A DNA stretch of 64,000 nt from HIMB114 sp008638005 (GTDB taxonomy: Bacteria; Pseudomonadota; Alphaproteobacteria; Pelagibacterales; Pelagibacteraceae). Positions 51,905 through 59,727 of this stretch are shown here, piece by piece. The DNA lies in the NCBI GenBank assembly GCA_032681305.1, contig CP136340.1:496001-560000 (forward strand). The letters are read 5' to 3'. Each line of letters begins with the position of its first letter. Position 1 is the first letter of the stretch. The position numbers and the translations under genes are program-made. Under the pieces are notes generated by a model that was given only the letters and a program-made list of their open reading frames with translations, did no database searches and was not told the origin of the DNA.

Positions 51905-53200
51905 TTAATCTCTAATTGAATAAGCAACGACACCAATTTCAGCAATATCTGTTCCTTTGGTCTCTGCTTCTTTACTCACTCGAATACCAACTGTAGCTGC
52001 TAATACTTTCCAAATGATAAACGACACCACAAAAACAAAGCCTGTAACACTAATGACACCAAGTAATTGTGATACAAAATTAGTATCAGTATTTGTGATT
52101 GGAACTGCAAGTGTTCCCCAGATTCCTGCAAAGAAGTGAACTGGAATTGCACCTACAACATCGTCTATTTTTAACTTAAATAATAGTTTTGTACCTACAA
52201 CTACTATTACTCCACCAATCGCACCAATAATTATTGCTGTAAAAGGAGTTGGAGCTAAAGGTTCAGCGGTAATTGCAACCAATCCACCTAGAGCACCGTT
52301 CAACATTAAAATGACATCGGTCTTTCCAGAGTAAAATCTTGTCACAATTGCATTAGCAATAACACCACCACAAGCTGCTAAATTAGTATTAATAAAAATT
52401 TTAGCAATTGAAGTCGCGTCATCAACAGTACCTAACGCAAGTTGAGATCCACCATTAAATCCAAACCAACCAAACCATAAAATGAATACACCAATCGTAA
52501 CTTGTGGAATGGATGAATTTGCAAACGGAGGCATAGGTTTTTCAGCTGTAGATTTTGTAAATCTTCCAAGTCTTGGACCTAAAACAATAGCTCCAGCTAT
52601 TGCAGCAGATCCACCTGCAGCATGAACTAAAGTTGATCCAGCAAAGTCAGAGAAACCAGTAGCTGATAACCAGCCACCGCCCCACTGCCAGCCCATTTCA
52701 ATTGGATAAATAATACCTGTTAAAATTGCTACAAAGATGAAGAAAGGCCAAATTTTAATTCTTTCAGCCAATGTACCTGAAACAATAGAAGCTGTAGTTG
52801 CACAAAAGACCATTTGGAAAAACCAATCTGATCCATCTGAATAACCTGTTTCTAAACTAGAGCCATCACTCCATGGAGTGAGGGTTCCAATATATCCACC
52901 TTCGGGAATACCGTATGCTAAATTATAACCAAACATCCAGAACATAATTCCAGCGATTGAAAATAATCCGATATTTTTAGCAGCGATGGTTGATACACTT
53001 TTTGATGTAACCATTCCTGATTCTAACATTGCAAATCCTGGCGCCATAAACATCACTAGAAAACCGCATATTAAAAACAATAATGTATTAAAAATATATT
53101 GTGTTTCAGCCCCTACTGTACTTTCAGCAGAGAAACTGGGTCCCCCTAGAAATATTAAAGCCAAGAATGCAAAAGATAAGTAGTGACTTATTTTTTTCAT
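51905..53200 (-). CDS. amtB: Ammonium transporter AmtB
   Basis: A 431-residue Amt channel with a signal peptide (MKKISHYLSFAFLALIFLGG) and eleven helices. MFMAPGFAMLESGMV near residue 53, the pore His pair in STLVHAAGGSAAIAGAIVLG and VGAIPVHFFAGIWGTLAVP, and GGWLSATGFSDFAGS are visible. It imports ammonium/ammonia. No PII gene (glnK) is adjacent, in line with reports that SAR11 controls nitrogen without PII. A structured leader and a terminator frame it as a single-gene unit. Confidence 0.95.
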   Translation of the reverse strand: MKKISHYLSFAFLALIFLGGPSFSAESTVGAETQYIFNTLLFLICGFLVMFMAPGFAMLESGMVTSKSVSTIAAKNIGLFSIAGIMFWMFGYNLAYGIPEGGYIGTLTPWSDGSSLETGYSDGSDWFFQMVFCATTASIVSGTLAERIKIWPFFIFVAILTGIIYPIEMGWQWGGGWLSATGFSDFAGSTLVHAAGGSAAIAGAIVLGPRLGRFTKSTAEKPMPPFANSSIPQVTIGVFILWFGWFGFNGGSQLALGTVDDATSIAKIFINTNLAACGGVIANAIVTRFYSGKTDVILMLNGALGGLVAITAEPLAPTPFTAIIIGAIGGVIVVVGTKLLFKLKIDDVVGAIPVHFFAGIWGTLAVPITNTDTNFVSQLLGVISVTGFVFVVSFIIWKVLAATVGIRVSKEAETKGTDIAEIGVVAYSIRD

Positions 53201-53474
53201 ATTTTTCTCCTTAAATAGTTTTTTTTGTTATGCGTAATTTAGATAATTCATTAGTTCACTAAAGCGCTAATAAATTGGATCAGGTTTACTTAGATTAGAT
53301 ATCTAATTCTGGAATAGATGAGTTGATAAAATCGAATGTTAGAGTGTGCTTAAATTTAACTAACAGGGGACATGAAGTGAGCAAACTCAAGCACACCATT
53401 AATCACTATACCTATTCGTTTTATTTGTGAATCATCAGGCACTGTATTCGCGTAAAACGATTCTTATCAATTAA
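53201..53474 (-). other. amtB upstream non-coding region (274 bp)
   Basis: The longest gene-free spacer with visible structure in the window. Besides the helix at 53344-53396 and the palindrome at 53294-53307, it ends in an AAGGAGA ribosome binding site just before the amtB ATG. Two GANTC sites occur at its far end. I see no coding capacity beyond a few codons. Confidence 0.7.
53344..53396 (-). promoter_or_regulatory. Structured RNA element in the amtB leader
   Basis: Read in the amtB sense, GTGTGCTT (53396-53389) pairs with AAGCACAC (53351-53344), and seven further pairs (GAGTTTG with TAAATTT, using G-U pairs) extend it to a 15-bp helix with a 23-nt loop containing CTTCATGTCCCCTG. The G-U pairs work only in the amtB-sense RNA. 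It lies about 145 nt before the start codon. The A+T-rich remainder also holds the palindrome ATTAGATATCTAAT at 53294-53307. Confidence 0.6.
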
Positions 53475-54329
53475 TTAAATAGCTATTTCTCTTGCTTTTT
53501 GAATGTATCTTTCTCGCAACGCTTTTGTAAATTTTCCAGGTTCACCTTTAGAAATTTTGTTATCATTAATTTTGATCACAGGCGTTACAAATGTCGTAGC
53601 ACTTGTAATAAAAGCTTCATCTGCATTTTGAGCATCTGTTACGGTGAAACTTTTAAAATTAATTTTGTAACCAAGATCTTTAGCGCATTCTGCTACTGTT
53701 TCTCTCGTTATTCCTTTTAAAATTAAATTATCTGCAGGTCGCGTAAAAATAACTGAGCCTTTAATAATCCATGCATTATTTGAAGTGCCTTCAGTCACAT
53801 ACCCATTTCTTATCATCCAAGTATCATCAAAACCTTCTTTGACCGCTTTCGCTTTTGCAAAAGATGGATAAAGTAACTGGACAGTTTTGATATCACATCT
53901 GTGCCATCTTAAATCATCCATGGTCATAACTGAAATTCCATGTTCTGCAGCTTTGTTATTCACTAAATCTTTTTTTTGAGTAAATGCAGTCACGGTAAGT
54001 TCTGTCTTTTTGTCAGGAAAATTAAAATCTCTTTCCGCAACACCTCTTGATACTTGAAGATAGATTATTCCTTCATCTAAATTGTTTTTTTTAATTAAAG
54101 CCTTATGAAAATCACGTATTTCTTTATGATCTAATAGTTTTGGATAATCAAGTTCAGTCATTGATCGATCTAAACGACTCATATGATTATCGAAATCTAT
54201 AAGCTTGCCATCAATAATGGAGGTAACTTCATATAACGCATCACTAAACAATAAGGCTCTGTCAAAAACAGAAACCTTTGCATCATGCTCTGGTATAAAT
54301 TCTCCGTTTAAATAAACAATCCGACTCAT
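53475..54329 (-). CDS. D-amino acid aminotransferase (PLP fold type IV)
   Basis: A 284-residue class IV aminotransferase like D-alanine aminotransferase. Marks are YLNGEFIPEHDAKVSVFDRAL at the N-terminus, the PLP Lys in RCDIKTVQLLYPSFAKAKA near residue 147, and NGYVTEGTSNNAWII near residue 178, then ILKGITRETVAECA. It would interconvert D-alanine and D-glutamate for the cell wall. Branched-chain or ADC-lyase activity are alternatives in this fold. It lies 3 bp downstream of nadB on the same strand. Confidence 0.85.
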   Translation of the reverse strand: MSRIVYLNGEFIPEHDAKVSVFDRALLFSDALYEVTSIIDGKLIDFDNHMSRLDRSMTELDYPKLLDHKEIRDFHKALIKKNNLDEGIIYLQVSRGVAERDFNFPDKKTELTVTAFTQKKDLVNNKAAEHGISVMTMDDLRWHRCDIKTVQLLYPSFAKAKAVKEGFDDTWMIRNGYVTEGTSNNAWIIKGSVIFTRPADNLILKGITRETVAECAKDLGYKINFKSFTVTDAQNADEAFITSATTFVTPVIKINDNKISKGEPGKFTKALRERYIQKAREIAI

Positions 54330-54331
54330 AT

Positions 54332-55912
54332 TTAATTTGCTATTTTAAATTCTTCATTAAGATAGTCATTCAAATTTTTTAATTTAAAAATGTTTCTTTT
54401 TTGTGTTGCATCATTTTTATTTGGGTAATCTGACCTATAATGTGTACCTCGGCTCTCTTTTCTTTGTAAAGCAGCGTAAGTAATAAGTTTTGAGACTATT
54501 AACATATCTTTAAGTTTAGCTGATAAGTTTTCAGCTTCTCTTTCAATTCTAAGAAATTCTACAAAAGCCTGCTCTAATGTCTTTTGGTTTCTTTCTACAC
54601 CTACCAATTTATTCATTGCTGAACGAAGTTGCCAAATATATTTCTTAGCTCGAATTTTGCTAATTGTTTTTTCTTTAGGAATATAATTTTCAATATTTAT
54701 AAGTTTATGACTTTGTTTTAAGGGTTCATTATTAATTTTATTTGCAATTCTTTTTGCATAAACAAACGCTTCCAATAATGAATTACTTGCTAATCGATTA
54801 GCACCATGCGCTCCAGTTGAACTACATTCACCGCATGCCCACAAACCGTCAACACTTGTTTTTCCATCAATATCCACCTTAATTCCTCCCATATGATAAT
54901 GAGCTGCAGGAATAATAGGGATTAAATCTTGATCAGAATTTATCGAAGACTTTTCTAAATAATAGGATGCGGTTGGAAACATTTTTTTAAAATTAATTTT
55001 AAAATGTCGACAATCTAAAAAGGTCGAATGACCATTTAACTTGTGTTGGTGAATTGCTCTTGAAACCACATCTCTAGGAGCTAATTCTCCAAGCTTATCA
55101 CTGTCAAAAACAAATCTTTTATTATTTTCATCTACAATAAAAGCACCTTCTCCTCTAATCGCTTCGGTTAAAAGTGGAGCTGGGTCAAGGCCCACATCAA
55201 GTGCAGTTGGGTGAAATTGAACAAACTCTAAATCAACAAGCTCGGCACCAGCTTGAGCAGCCATAGCAATAGCTTCGCCGTAAACATCTCTCGGGTTAGT
55301 CGTGTGAGCATAAATGCTCCCTATTCCTCCGGTTGCCAAGATGACATTTGGAGATTGAAAAAATACAAAATTATCTACAACTTCACTTTTATGAATGTGT
55401 CCCATAATACCGTGACACACATTTTCTTTATGAATAATGTGATCAACTGAAACATCTTCAACAATTGTTGCATGACCTTGTTTTTTTAAATGCTTCATTA
55501 AAAATTCGACCAAATATTTACCTGACTGATCACCATTAATTTTCAAAACCCTGCGATGAGAATGAGCTGCTTCTTTTGATAAACTAAATTCCCCATTAAA
55601 TTTATCAAATTGAACACCAATACTCTCTAAAAAATCTACAATATCTTTTGCATCATTTGTTATGGTTTTGACTGCTAACTCGTCGCTTAAACCTGAGCTT
55701 GCTTTTAAGGTATCTTTAAAATGTAACTCTGGACTATCTTCTTTCGTAACAGCTGCGGCAATTCCACCTTGCGCCCAAGCACTTGAGGACATTTCGCCTA
55801 ACTTTCTTTTTGTAACTAAAGTTACTTTTCTTGGATAAAGAGAGATTGCGGTCATTAAACCAGAAATACCTGATCCAACAATAACAACATCGGATTTGTA
55901 AATGCTTTCCAT
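54332..55912 (-). CDS. nadB: L-aspartate oxidase
   Basis: A flavoenzyme making iminoaspartate from aspartate, first step of NAD synthesis. From the ATG at 55912 (MESIYKSDVVIVGSGISGLM) the product has 526 residues; an upstream frame to 56020 would overlap the divergent TPR gene and lacks family similarity. FAD motifs are VVIVGSGISGL, SSAWAQGGIAAA, GGIGSIYAHTTNP, and ECSSTGAHGANRLASNSLLEA. The C-terminus has RESRGTHYRSDYP. nadA and nadC are not in the window. Confidence 0.95.
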   Translation of the reverse strand: MESIYKSDVVIVGSGISGLMTAISLYPRKVTLVTKRKLGEMSSSAWAQGGIAAAVTKEDSPELHFKDTLKASSGLSDELAVKTITNDAKDIVDFLESIGVQFDKFNGEFSLSKEAAHSHRRVLKINGDQSGKYLVEFLMKHLKKQGHATIVEDVSVDHIIHKENVCHGIMGHIHKSEVVDNFVFFQSPNVILATGGIGSIYAHTTNPRDVYGEAIAMAAQAGAELVDLEFVQFHPTALDVGLDPAPLLTEAIRGEGAFIVDENNKRFVFDSDKLGELAPRDVVSRAIHQHKLNGHSTFLDCRHFKINFKKMFPTASYYLEKSSINSDQDLIPIIPAAHYHMGGIKVDIDGKTSVDGLWACGECSSTGAHGANRLASNSLLEAFVYAKRIANKINNEPLKQSHKLINIENYIPKEKTISKIRAKKYIWQLRSAMNKLVGVERNQKTLEQAFVEFLRIEREAENLSAKLKDMLIVSKLITYAALQRKESRGTHYRSDYPNKNDATQKRNIFKLKNLNDYLNEEFKIAN

Positions 55913-55940
55913 AATAATTTTGTAATATATATTAAATTTT

Positions 55941-56378
55941 ATGAAAACTTTATTAATAATATTTTTGTCGCTATTTTTATCACTACAAGCATATGCGGCA
56001 GGAATGGATGAAGATAACACAATAGTAAAACCAAGAGATTACAAAAAAGCAGTTAAGCTTATTAAAAAAGAAGACTACACCGGCGCAATTAAGTTATTAG
56101 AAGAAGTTTTAGAAAAGTCTAAGTATCAAAAAGATCCTGATATTTTAAATGAATATGCATTTGCTTTAAGAAAAAGTGGAAACTTAGAAAAAGCTGAAAA
56201 TTATTATAATAAAGCTTTAGACATTGATCCAGCTCATCGCGGAGCATTAGAATATTTAGGTGAGCTATTTGTAGATACGAAAAGAATTGATGAAGCAAAA
56301 AAAGTTTTAGCTAAATTAAATGGCTGTTTATGTGAAGAATATTCTGAACTTAAAAGTTATATTGAACAATCTAATTAG
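55941..56378 (+). CDS. Exported TPR protein
   Basis: A 145-residue protein with a signal peptide (MKTLLIIFLSLFLSLQAYAA) and tetratricopeptide repeats: KAVKLIKKEDYTGAIKLLEE, NEYAFALRKSGNLEKAENYY and ALEYLGELFVDTKRIDEAKK. A short tail has two Cys (NGCLCEEY). TPRs mediate protein contacts; the partner is unknown. It is divergent from nadB by 28 bp and overlaps the convergent next gene by 8 bp. Confidence 0.85.
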   Translation: MKTLLIIFLSLFLSLQAYAAGMDEDNTIVKPRDYKKAVKLIKKEDYTGAIKLLEEVLEKSKYQKDPDILNEYAFALRKSGNLEKAENYYNKALDIDPAHRGALEYLGELFVDTKRIDEAKKVLAKLNGCLCEEYSELKSYIEQSN

Positions 56379-57075
56379 AAGCTTCTAATAATCTTAAAAC
56401 ACACTCTCCAAATTTTTCTGTTTTTGGTTTAAAGCCTAGATCTTCACATTGTTTTTTAAACTTTTCTAAATCTGCTGCTTGATTTGATTTTTGCTTTTTA
56501 GGTTTATCAATATCTTTACCTACTTCTTTTAAGACTTTAGCAAATTCATATTTAGAGAAATTAATATATTTGATGCTACATTTTTCTGTATCGGTCACTT
56601 TTAATTCTTTACCATCTTCTGTTTTAAGATTTTTGACTTTTGTTTCATTGCAATGATCAAGAGCCATATTTACGAATGTGTCTTTCGTTAACTCATCATC
56701 ATTAACAACTTTTGGTTTTAAATATTCGCACTTAGCAAGATTAAGCGGTCCAAGTATTAGACCTTTTTTTCCAACACACTTTGATTTCTTATCACCAAAA
56801 AAATGATGTTTACTATTATAAATATGCTGGTTCACTGTTGCTTTTCCATCAACTTTCATTTTTTGAGATAACAAGGCAAGGTATTTTGGCTTGACCTCTA
56901 GATGCTCTTCCAAAGTAAACCAATATGCTTTTGTTTTAGAATAGTCATCTGCGTATGCATCCTTCTTATTATAACCAAGGTCGACTAAAGCTTTTAAGTC
57001 ATTTGGACCTAATCTTTTTTCCGCAAAAGACTGTGTTGAAAATAATATGAAGAAAATAAGTAAAAATCTGATCAT
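56371..57075 (-). CDS. Unknown exported Cys-containing protein
   Basis: Not recognised. A 234-residue protein with a signal peptide (MIRFLLIFFILFSTQSFA), a charged Lys-rich body, six Cys in all, and a C-terminal CEDLGFKPKTEKFGECVLRL segment. That last stretch, of the form C-x3-GF-x2-T-x2-F-x2-CV, is a small repeat found at the ends of many proteobacterial envelope proteins. The Cys likely form disulfides in the periplasm. Confidence 0.7.
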   Translation of the reverse strand: MIRFLLIFFILFSTQSFAEKRLGPNDLKALVDLGYNKKDAYADDYSKTKAYWFTLEEHLEVKPKYLALLSQKMKVDGKATVNQHIYNSKHHFFGDKKSKCVGKKGLILGPLNLAKCEYLKPKVVNDDELTKDTFVNMALDHCNETKVKNLKTEDGKELKVTDTEKCSIKYINFSKYEFAKVLKEVGKDIDKPKKQKSNQAADLEKFKKQCEDLGFKPKTEKFGECVLRLLEASN

Positions 57076-57129
57076 TGATGATTTTTTGTATCAATTGACT
57101 TTCTTTAGTCAACATAGTTAAATTATTTC

Positions 57130-57942
57130 ATGTATCAAAATATCAAAGTTACTCTGAATAAAAACAATGTTGGAGCTATCATCGAGGCAAATTTATTAAA
57201 TTTTAATCAAGAAATTATTGAAGAAATTAAAGATGCATTAGCAGAATATGGTGTTGTATTTTTTAGAAATCAGCAACTAGATTCACAAACTTACATTGAT
57301 TTTGCAAAAGCATTTGGAAATCTTGCAGAATATCCAATGTTAAAAGGATTGGATGGATTTCCAGAAATTACCGTAGTTGAAAAAAAACCTGATGAGCAAA
57401 TTATGTTTGGAGAGGGTTGGCATACTGACTCGACTTATACTAATGAGCCTCCAAGATTCACAATGCTCTATTCGATTAAAACTCCAGAAAAAGGAAAAGG
57501 AAATACATTATTTGCATCACAATACAGAAGTTATGAAACTCTAGATAATGAGATGAAAGACAAATTAAAAAATTTAAAAGCTGTATTTAGTGCTGACGGA
57601 CCCATTTCTAAAACAAGAAAAAATAGAGTTGATGAAAAAGGAACGGGCATTGATCCAAAATCGTTAAGTGCGATCCATCCTATTATAAAAGAGAATGAGA
57701 GAAATAAAAAAAAATCTCTTTATCTATCACCTGGACATGCCATTAAAATTTGTGATCTTGATGAACAGGAAAGTAAAAATTTAATGCAACAATTAATTGA
57801 TCATCAAACCAAAAATGAATTTATTTATGGTTTTGAATGGGAACCTAATTGTTTAGCTCTTTGGTCGAACTATGCAGTATTACACAACCCAGTAAATGAC
57901 TTTAATGCGCACCGTGTAATGCATAGAATTACAATTCAGTAA
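57130..57942 (+). CDS. TauD/TfdA family Fe(II)/2-oxoglutarate dioxygenase
   Basis: A 270-residue dioxygenase of the taurine/alpha-ketoglutarate type. The facial triad is GWHTDSTYTNEPP near residue 97 (His-x-Asp) and the distal His in NDFNAHRVMHRITI near the C-terminus, with the 2-oxoglutarate Arg in the same motif. Substrates in the family include taurine, sulfonates, 2,4-D and carnitine-related compounds; nothing in the neighbourhood defines it. Confidence 0.9.
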   Translation: MYQNIKVTLNKNNVGAIIEANLLNFNQEIIEEIKDALAEYGVVFFRNQQLDSQTYIDFAKAFGNLAEYPMLKGLDGFPEITVVEKKPDEQIMFGEGWHTDSTYTNEPPRFTMLYSIKTPEKGKGNTLFASQYRSYETLDNEMKDKLKNLKAVFSADGPISKTRKNRVDEKGTGIDPKSLSAIHPIIKENERNKKKSLYLSPGHAIKICDLDEQESKNLMQQLIDHQTKNEFIYGFEWEPNCLALWSNYAVLHNPVNDFNAHRVMHRITIQ

Positions 57943-57955
57943 TTTACAAAATAAA

Positions 57956-58045
57956 ATGAATATTAAAAAAATAAATATTCTAAGAAAAAAACTAACAAAA
58001 TATATAAATAAAATTAATGCTGCAAAAAAAAGGAAAGTAAAATGA
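57956..58045 (+). CDS. Possible 29-residue Lys-rich leader peptide
   Basis: ATG at 57956 opens a basic frame (MNIKKINILRKKLTKYINKI, then NAAKKRKVK) whose TGA overlaps the ATG of the next gene as ATGA. The coupled ATGA and the ribosome-binding AAAGGAAAG at its end serve the downstream gene. The A-rich composition could equally make a chance frame. Confidence 0.3.
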   Translation: MNIKKINILRKKLTKYINKINAAKKRKVK

Positions 58046-58431
58046 GTGAACAAATTATTTTAAATATTGTTTCACTCGTGATTGGTATTATGCTTTTTTT
58101 TAGCTTTGTTGTAGCACCACTTACGTTTAAAGTTCTAGCACCTGATAATGCCGGAGTTTATATAAGGGCAATCTTTCCTTACTACTATCTAGTTAATTTA
58201 ATTATTTGCTCTATCGTTTCTGGTTTTTATATTTATACGCAAACTTTTACTTTAGATTTTTATTTAATAACTGCTGTAGCTTTATTATTTGCTTTTTCAT
58301 TGTTCATTTTGATGCCAATGATTAATAAATTTAAAGATGAGAAAAATGAAAGTAAATTTAAATACTCACATTTATTATCAGTGATAATAAATTTTTTTCA
58401 ATTAATTAGTTTAGGAATTATCCTAATCTAA
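58042..58431 (+). CDS. DUF4149-like membrane protein
   Basis: A 129-residue protein with four membrane helices. FFSFVVAPLTFKVLAPDNAG and VYIRAIFPYYYLVNL match DUF4149/TMEM205-like proteins of unknown function. A clear AAAGGAAAG ribosome binding site precedes the ATG. The 3' end overlaps the zinc-ribbon gene on the other strand by 4 bp. Confidence 0.8.
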   Translation: MSEQIILNIVSLVIGIMLFFSFVVAPLTFKVLAPDNAGVYIRAIFPYYYLVNLIICSIVSGFYIYTQTFTLDFYLITAVALLFAFSLFILMPMINKFKDEKNESKFKYSHLLSVIINFFQLISLGIILI

Positions 58432-58613
58432 TTAGCGGCCATGTCAGCACCACAGCACTGCGGTGATTTAATTTTTCCTTCACATTTTGAACATTTTGAA
58501 ATTTGAACTTGATTTCCACCAACATCCAAATAATCATTGATCAGTGGTTCATTGCATTTTGCACATGAAGCATTGACTGACATTCCACATTTATTACATG
58601 CGTAAGTTGACAT
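58428..58613 (-). CDS. Small zinc-ribbon protein
   Basis: A 61-residue protein with four Cys pairs: CNKCG, CAKC, CSKC and CC (MSTYACNKCGM ... NASCAKCNEPL ... ISKCSKCEGK ... PQCCGADM). The pattern suggests one or two zinc ribbons. Similar small proteins occur widely in Alphaproteobacteria without assigned role. It precedes, in the same direction, no close partner; the next minus-strand gene upstream starts at 58956. Confidence 0.78.
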   Translation of the reverse strand: MSTYACNKCGMSVNASCAKCNEPLINDYLDVGGNQVQISKCSKCEGKIKSPQCCGADMAAN

Positions 58614-58653
58614 AATTTAAAGAGTAGTCTTTTTTAAAACTAATTGCAATAAT

Positions 58654-58956
58654 TTAGGCAATTCTTCTTTTAAATTTATCTAGAATGGTCTCGACTTTTT
58701 TGTAATTTTCAGAAAGCGCTTGTTTTGGATCAAAATAAAATTTATCTAACTTTTTAAGATCATAATTAATTTCTTCAAAAATTTTAATTGCTTCATCATG
58801 ATTTCTTTTTAATTCAAATGCTAAACCTTTAAGTTTTGCATCATTAGTTTCTTCAGCAATTCTTTTCGATATTGCACTCGCTTTTCTTAGAAGGTCAAAT
58901 GCTTGTTCTTCTTTTTTTGAATTCTTTTTTTTAAAGATATTTAAAAACGAAAACAT
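58654..58956 (-). CDS. Unknown small helical protein
   Basis: A 100-residue, highly charged, helical protein without membrane segments (MFSFLNIFKKKNSKKEEQAF, then helices such as KLKGLAFELKRNHDEAIKIF). The amphipathic N-terminus could bind membranes. No family is recognised and nothing in the neighbourhood gives a function. Confidence 0.65.
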   Translation of the reverse strand: MFSFLNIFKKKNSKKEEQAFDLLRKASAISKRIAEETNDAKLKGLAFELKRNHDEAIKIFEEINYDLKKLDKFYFDPKQALSENYKKVETILDKFKRRIA

Positions 58957-58986
58957 CCAGAAGTTGTATTATGATTTGTTTTAAAT

Positions 58987-59232
58987 TTAAATAGATTTTG
59001 TCGAAATCTTGCTCGCCCAAACTCTATCTAAAACGTAATACCAAACACCATTTATTATAGGTTCAATAAGCGCATCTAGTGCTGCTAATTGTAAAGGTGC
59101 ACCTGTAATTAAATTATTACAAGTCATCGCAATAACAATATGACCTAGCGTATATATAACGGCTCGTCCAACGCTAGTCCCAACGATTTGATCTTTAATT
59201 GTTTTATATATTCCTGATCTAAATTCTGTCAT
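58987..59232 (-). CDS. DUF2061 membrane protein
   Basis: An 81-residue protein with two membrane helices. IVGTSVGRAVIYTLGHIVIA and LIEPIINGVWYYVLDRVW match the DUF2061 family (KxxxxRxxxxT type small membrane proteins) of unknown function. A perfect 18-bp palindrome, probable operator of the adjacent MntR-like regulator, ends 4 bp before its ATG, so this gene may be repressed by that regulator. Confidence 0.82.
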   Translation of the reverse strand: MTEFRSGIYKTIKDQIVGTSVGRAVIYTLGHIVIAMTCNNLITGAPLQLAALDALIEPIINGVWYYVLDRVWASKISTKSI

Positions 59233-59235
59233 AAA

Positions 59236-59253
59236 GTTTAGCCTAGGCTAAAC
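59236..59253. promoter_or_regulatory. Palindromic operator, MntR-box like
   Basis: GTTTAGCCTAGGCTAAAC is a perfect 18-bp palindrome. Its core TAGC-N4-GCTA equals the core of the E. coli MntR box. It lies between the divergent DUF2061 and mntR-like genes, 58 bp before the latter, so it probably mediates autoregulation and control of DUF2061. Confidence 0.75.
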
Positions 59254-59310
59254 ATATTACTTGCTTGAAAATATTCAAGTGTTAATAGGGTAAAAAAAAA
59301 TTAAGTTTTT

Positions 59311-59727
59311 ATGAAACATACTAGATCTAGTAGCCCCCTTTACTTCAAAACTACTCAGAGTAGAAAAAGTGCCGAGTTACTAGAAGACTACGTCGAAGCT
59401 ATTGATGAAATTTTAAATCAAAAAGGATCAGTAAAAAATGTAGATCTTTGTAAATTTTTTGGAGTATCCAATGCGACGGTCAGCAAAAATATAAAAAGAT
59501 TAATTAAAGCTGAACTAGTTGAAAGCGAAAAATATAAAAATATTTTTTTAACCAAAAATGGAAAAAAATTAGCAGACCAATCTAACATTAGGCATCAAAT
59601 TTTATTTAATTTTTTAATTAAACTTGGAATATCAAGAAAGACAGCCGAAACAGATTCGGAAGGTATGGAACATCATATTAGTGATGAAACGTTAAAAGTA
59701 ATGAAAAAATTTATTCAGTCTAATTGA
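59311..59727 (+). CDS. mntR: MntR/DtxR-family metal-dependent regulator
   Basis: A 138-residue DtxR-family repressor. The N-terminal winged helix is NVDLCKFFGVSNATVSKNIK, RLIKAELVESEKYKNIFLT. The metal-binding dimer domain has RHQILFNFLIKLG and DSEGMEHHISDETLKVM, whose Glu and His residues are the usual Mn/Fe ligands. The core is short like E. coli MntR, with no SH3 domain. A perfect palindrome upstream fits autoregulation. No mntH or sit genes lie in the window. Confidence 0.88.
   Translation: MKHTRSSSPLYFKTTQSRKSAELLEDYVEAIDEILNQKGSVKNVDLCKFFGVSNATVSKNIKRLIKAELVESEKYKNIFLTKNGKKLADQSNIRHQILFNFLIKLGISRKTAETDSEGMEHHISDETLKVMKKFIQSN

Noticed and set aside
53361..53379. Small + strand ORF after AGGGGA-C-ATG in the amtB leader
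   Set aside because: It stops after two codons (ATG AAG TGA).
53370..53400. Sigma-54 promoter before amtB
   Set aside because: The GG and GC elements are three bases too far apart, and SAR11-type genomes are not expected to carry rpoN.
55913..56020. 36-residue N-terminal extension of NadB
   Set aside because: It overlaps the divergent TPR gene and its sequence is not NadB-like; MESIYKSDVVIVGSG is the normal start.
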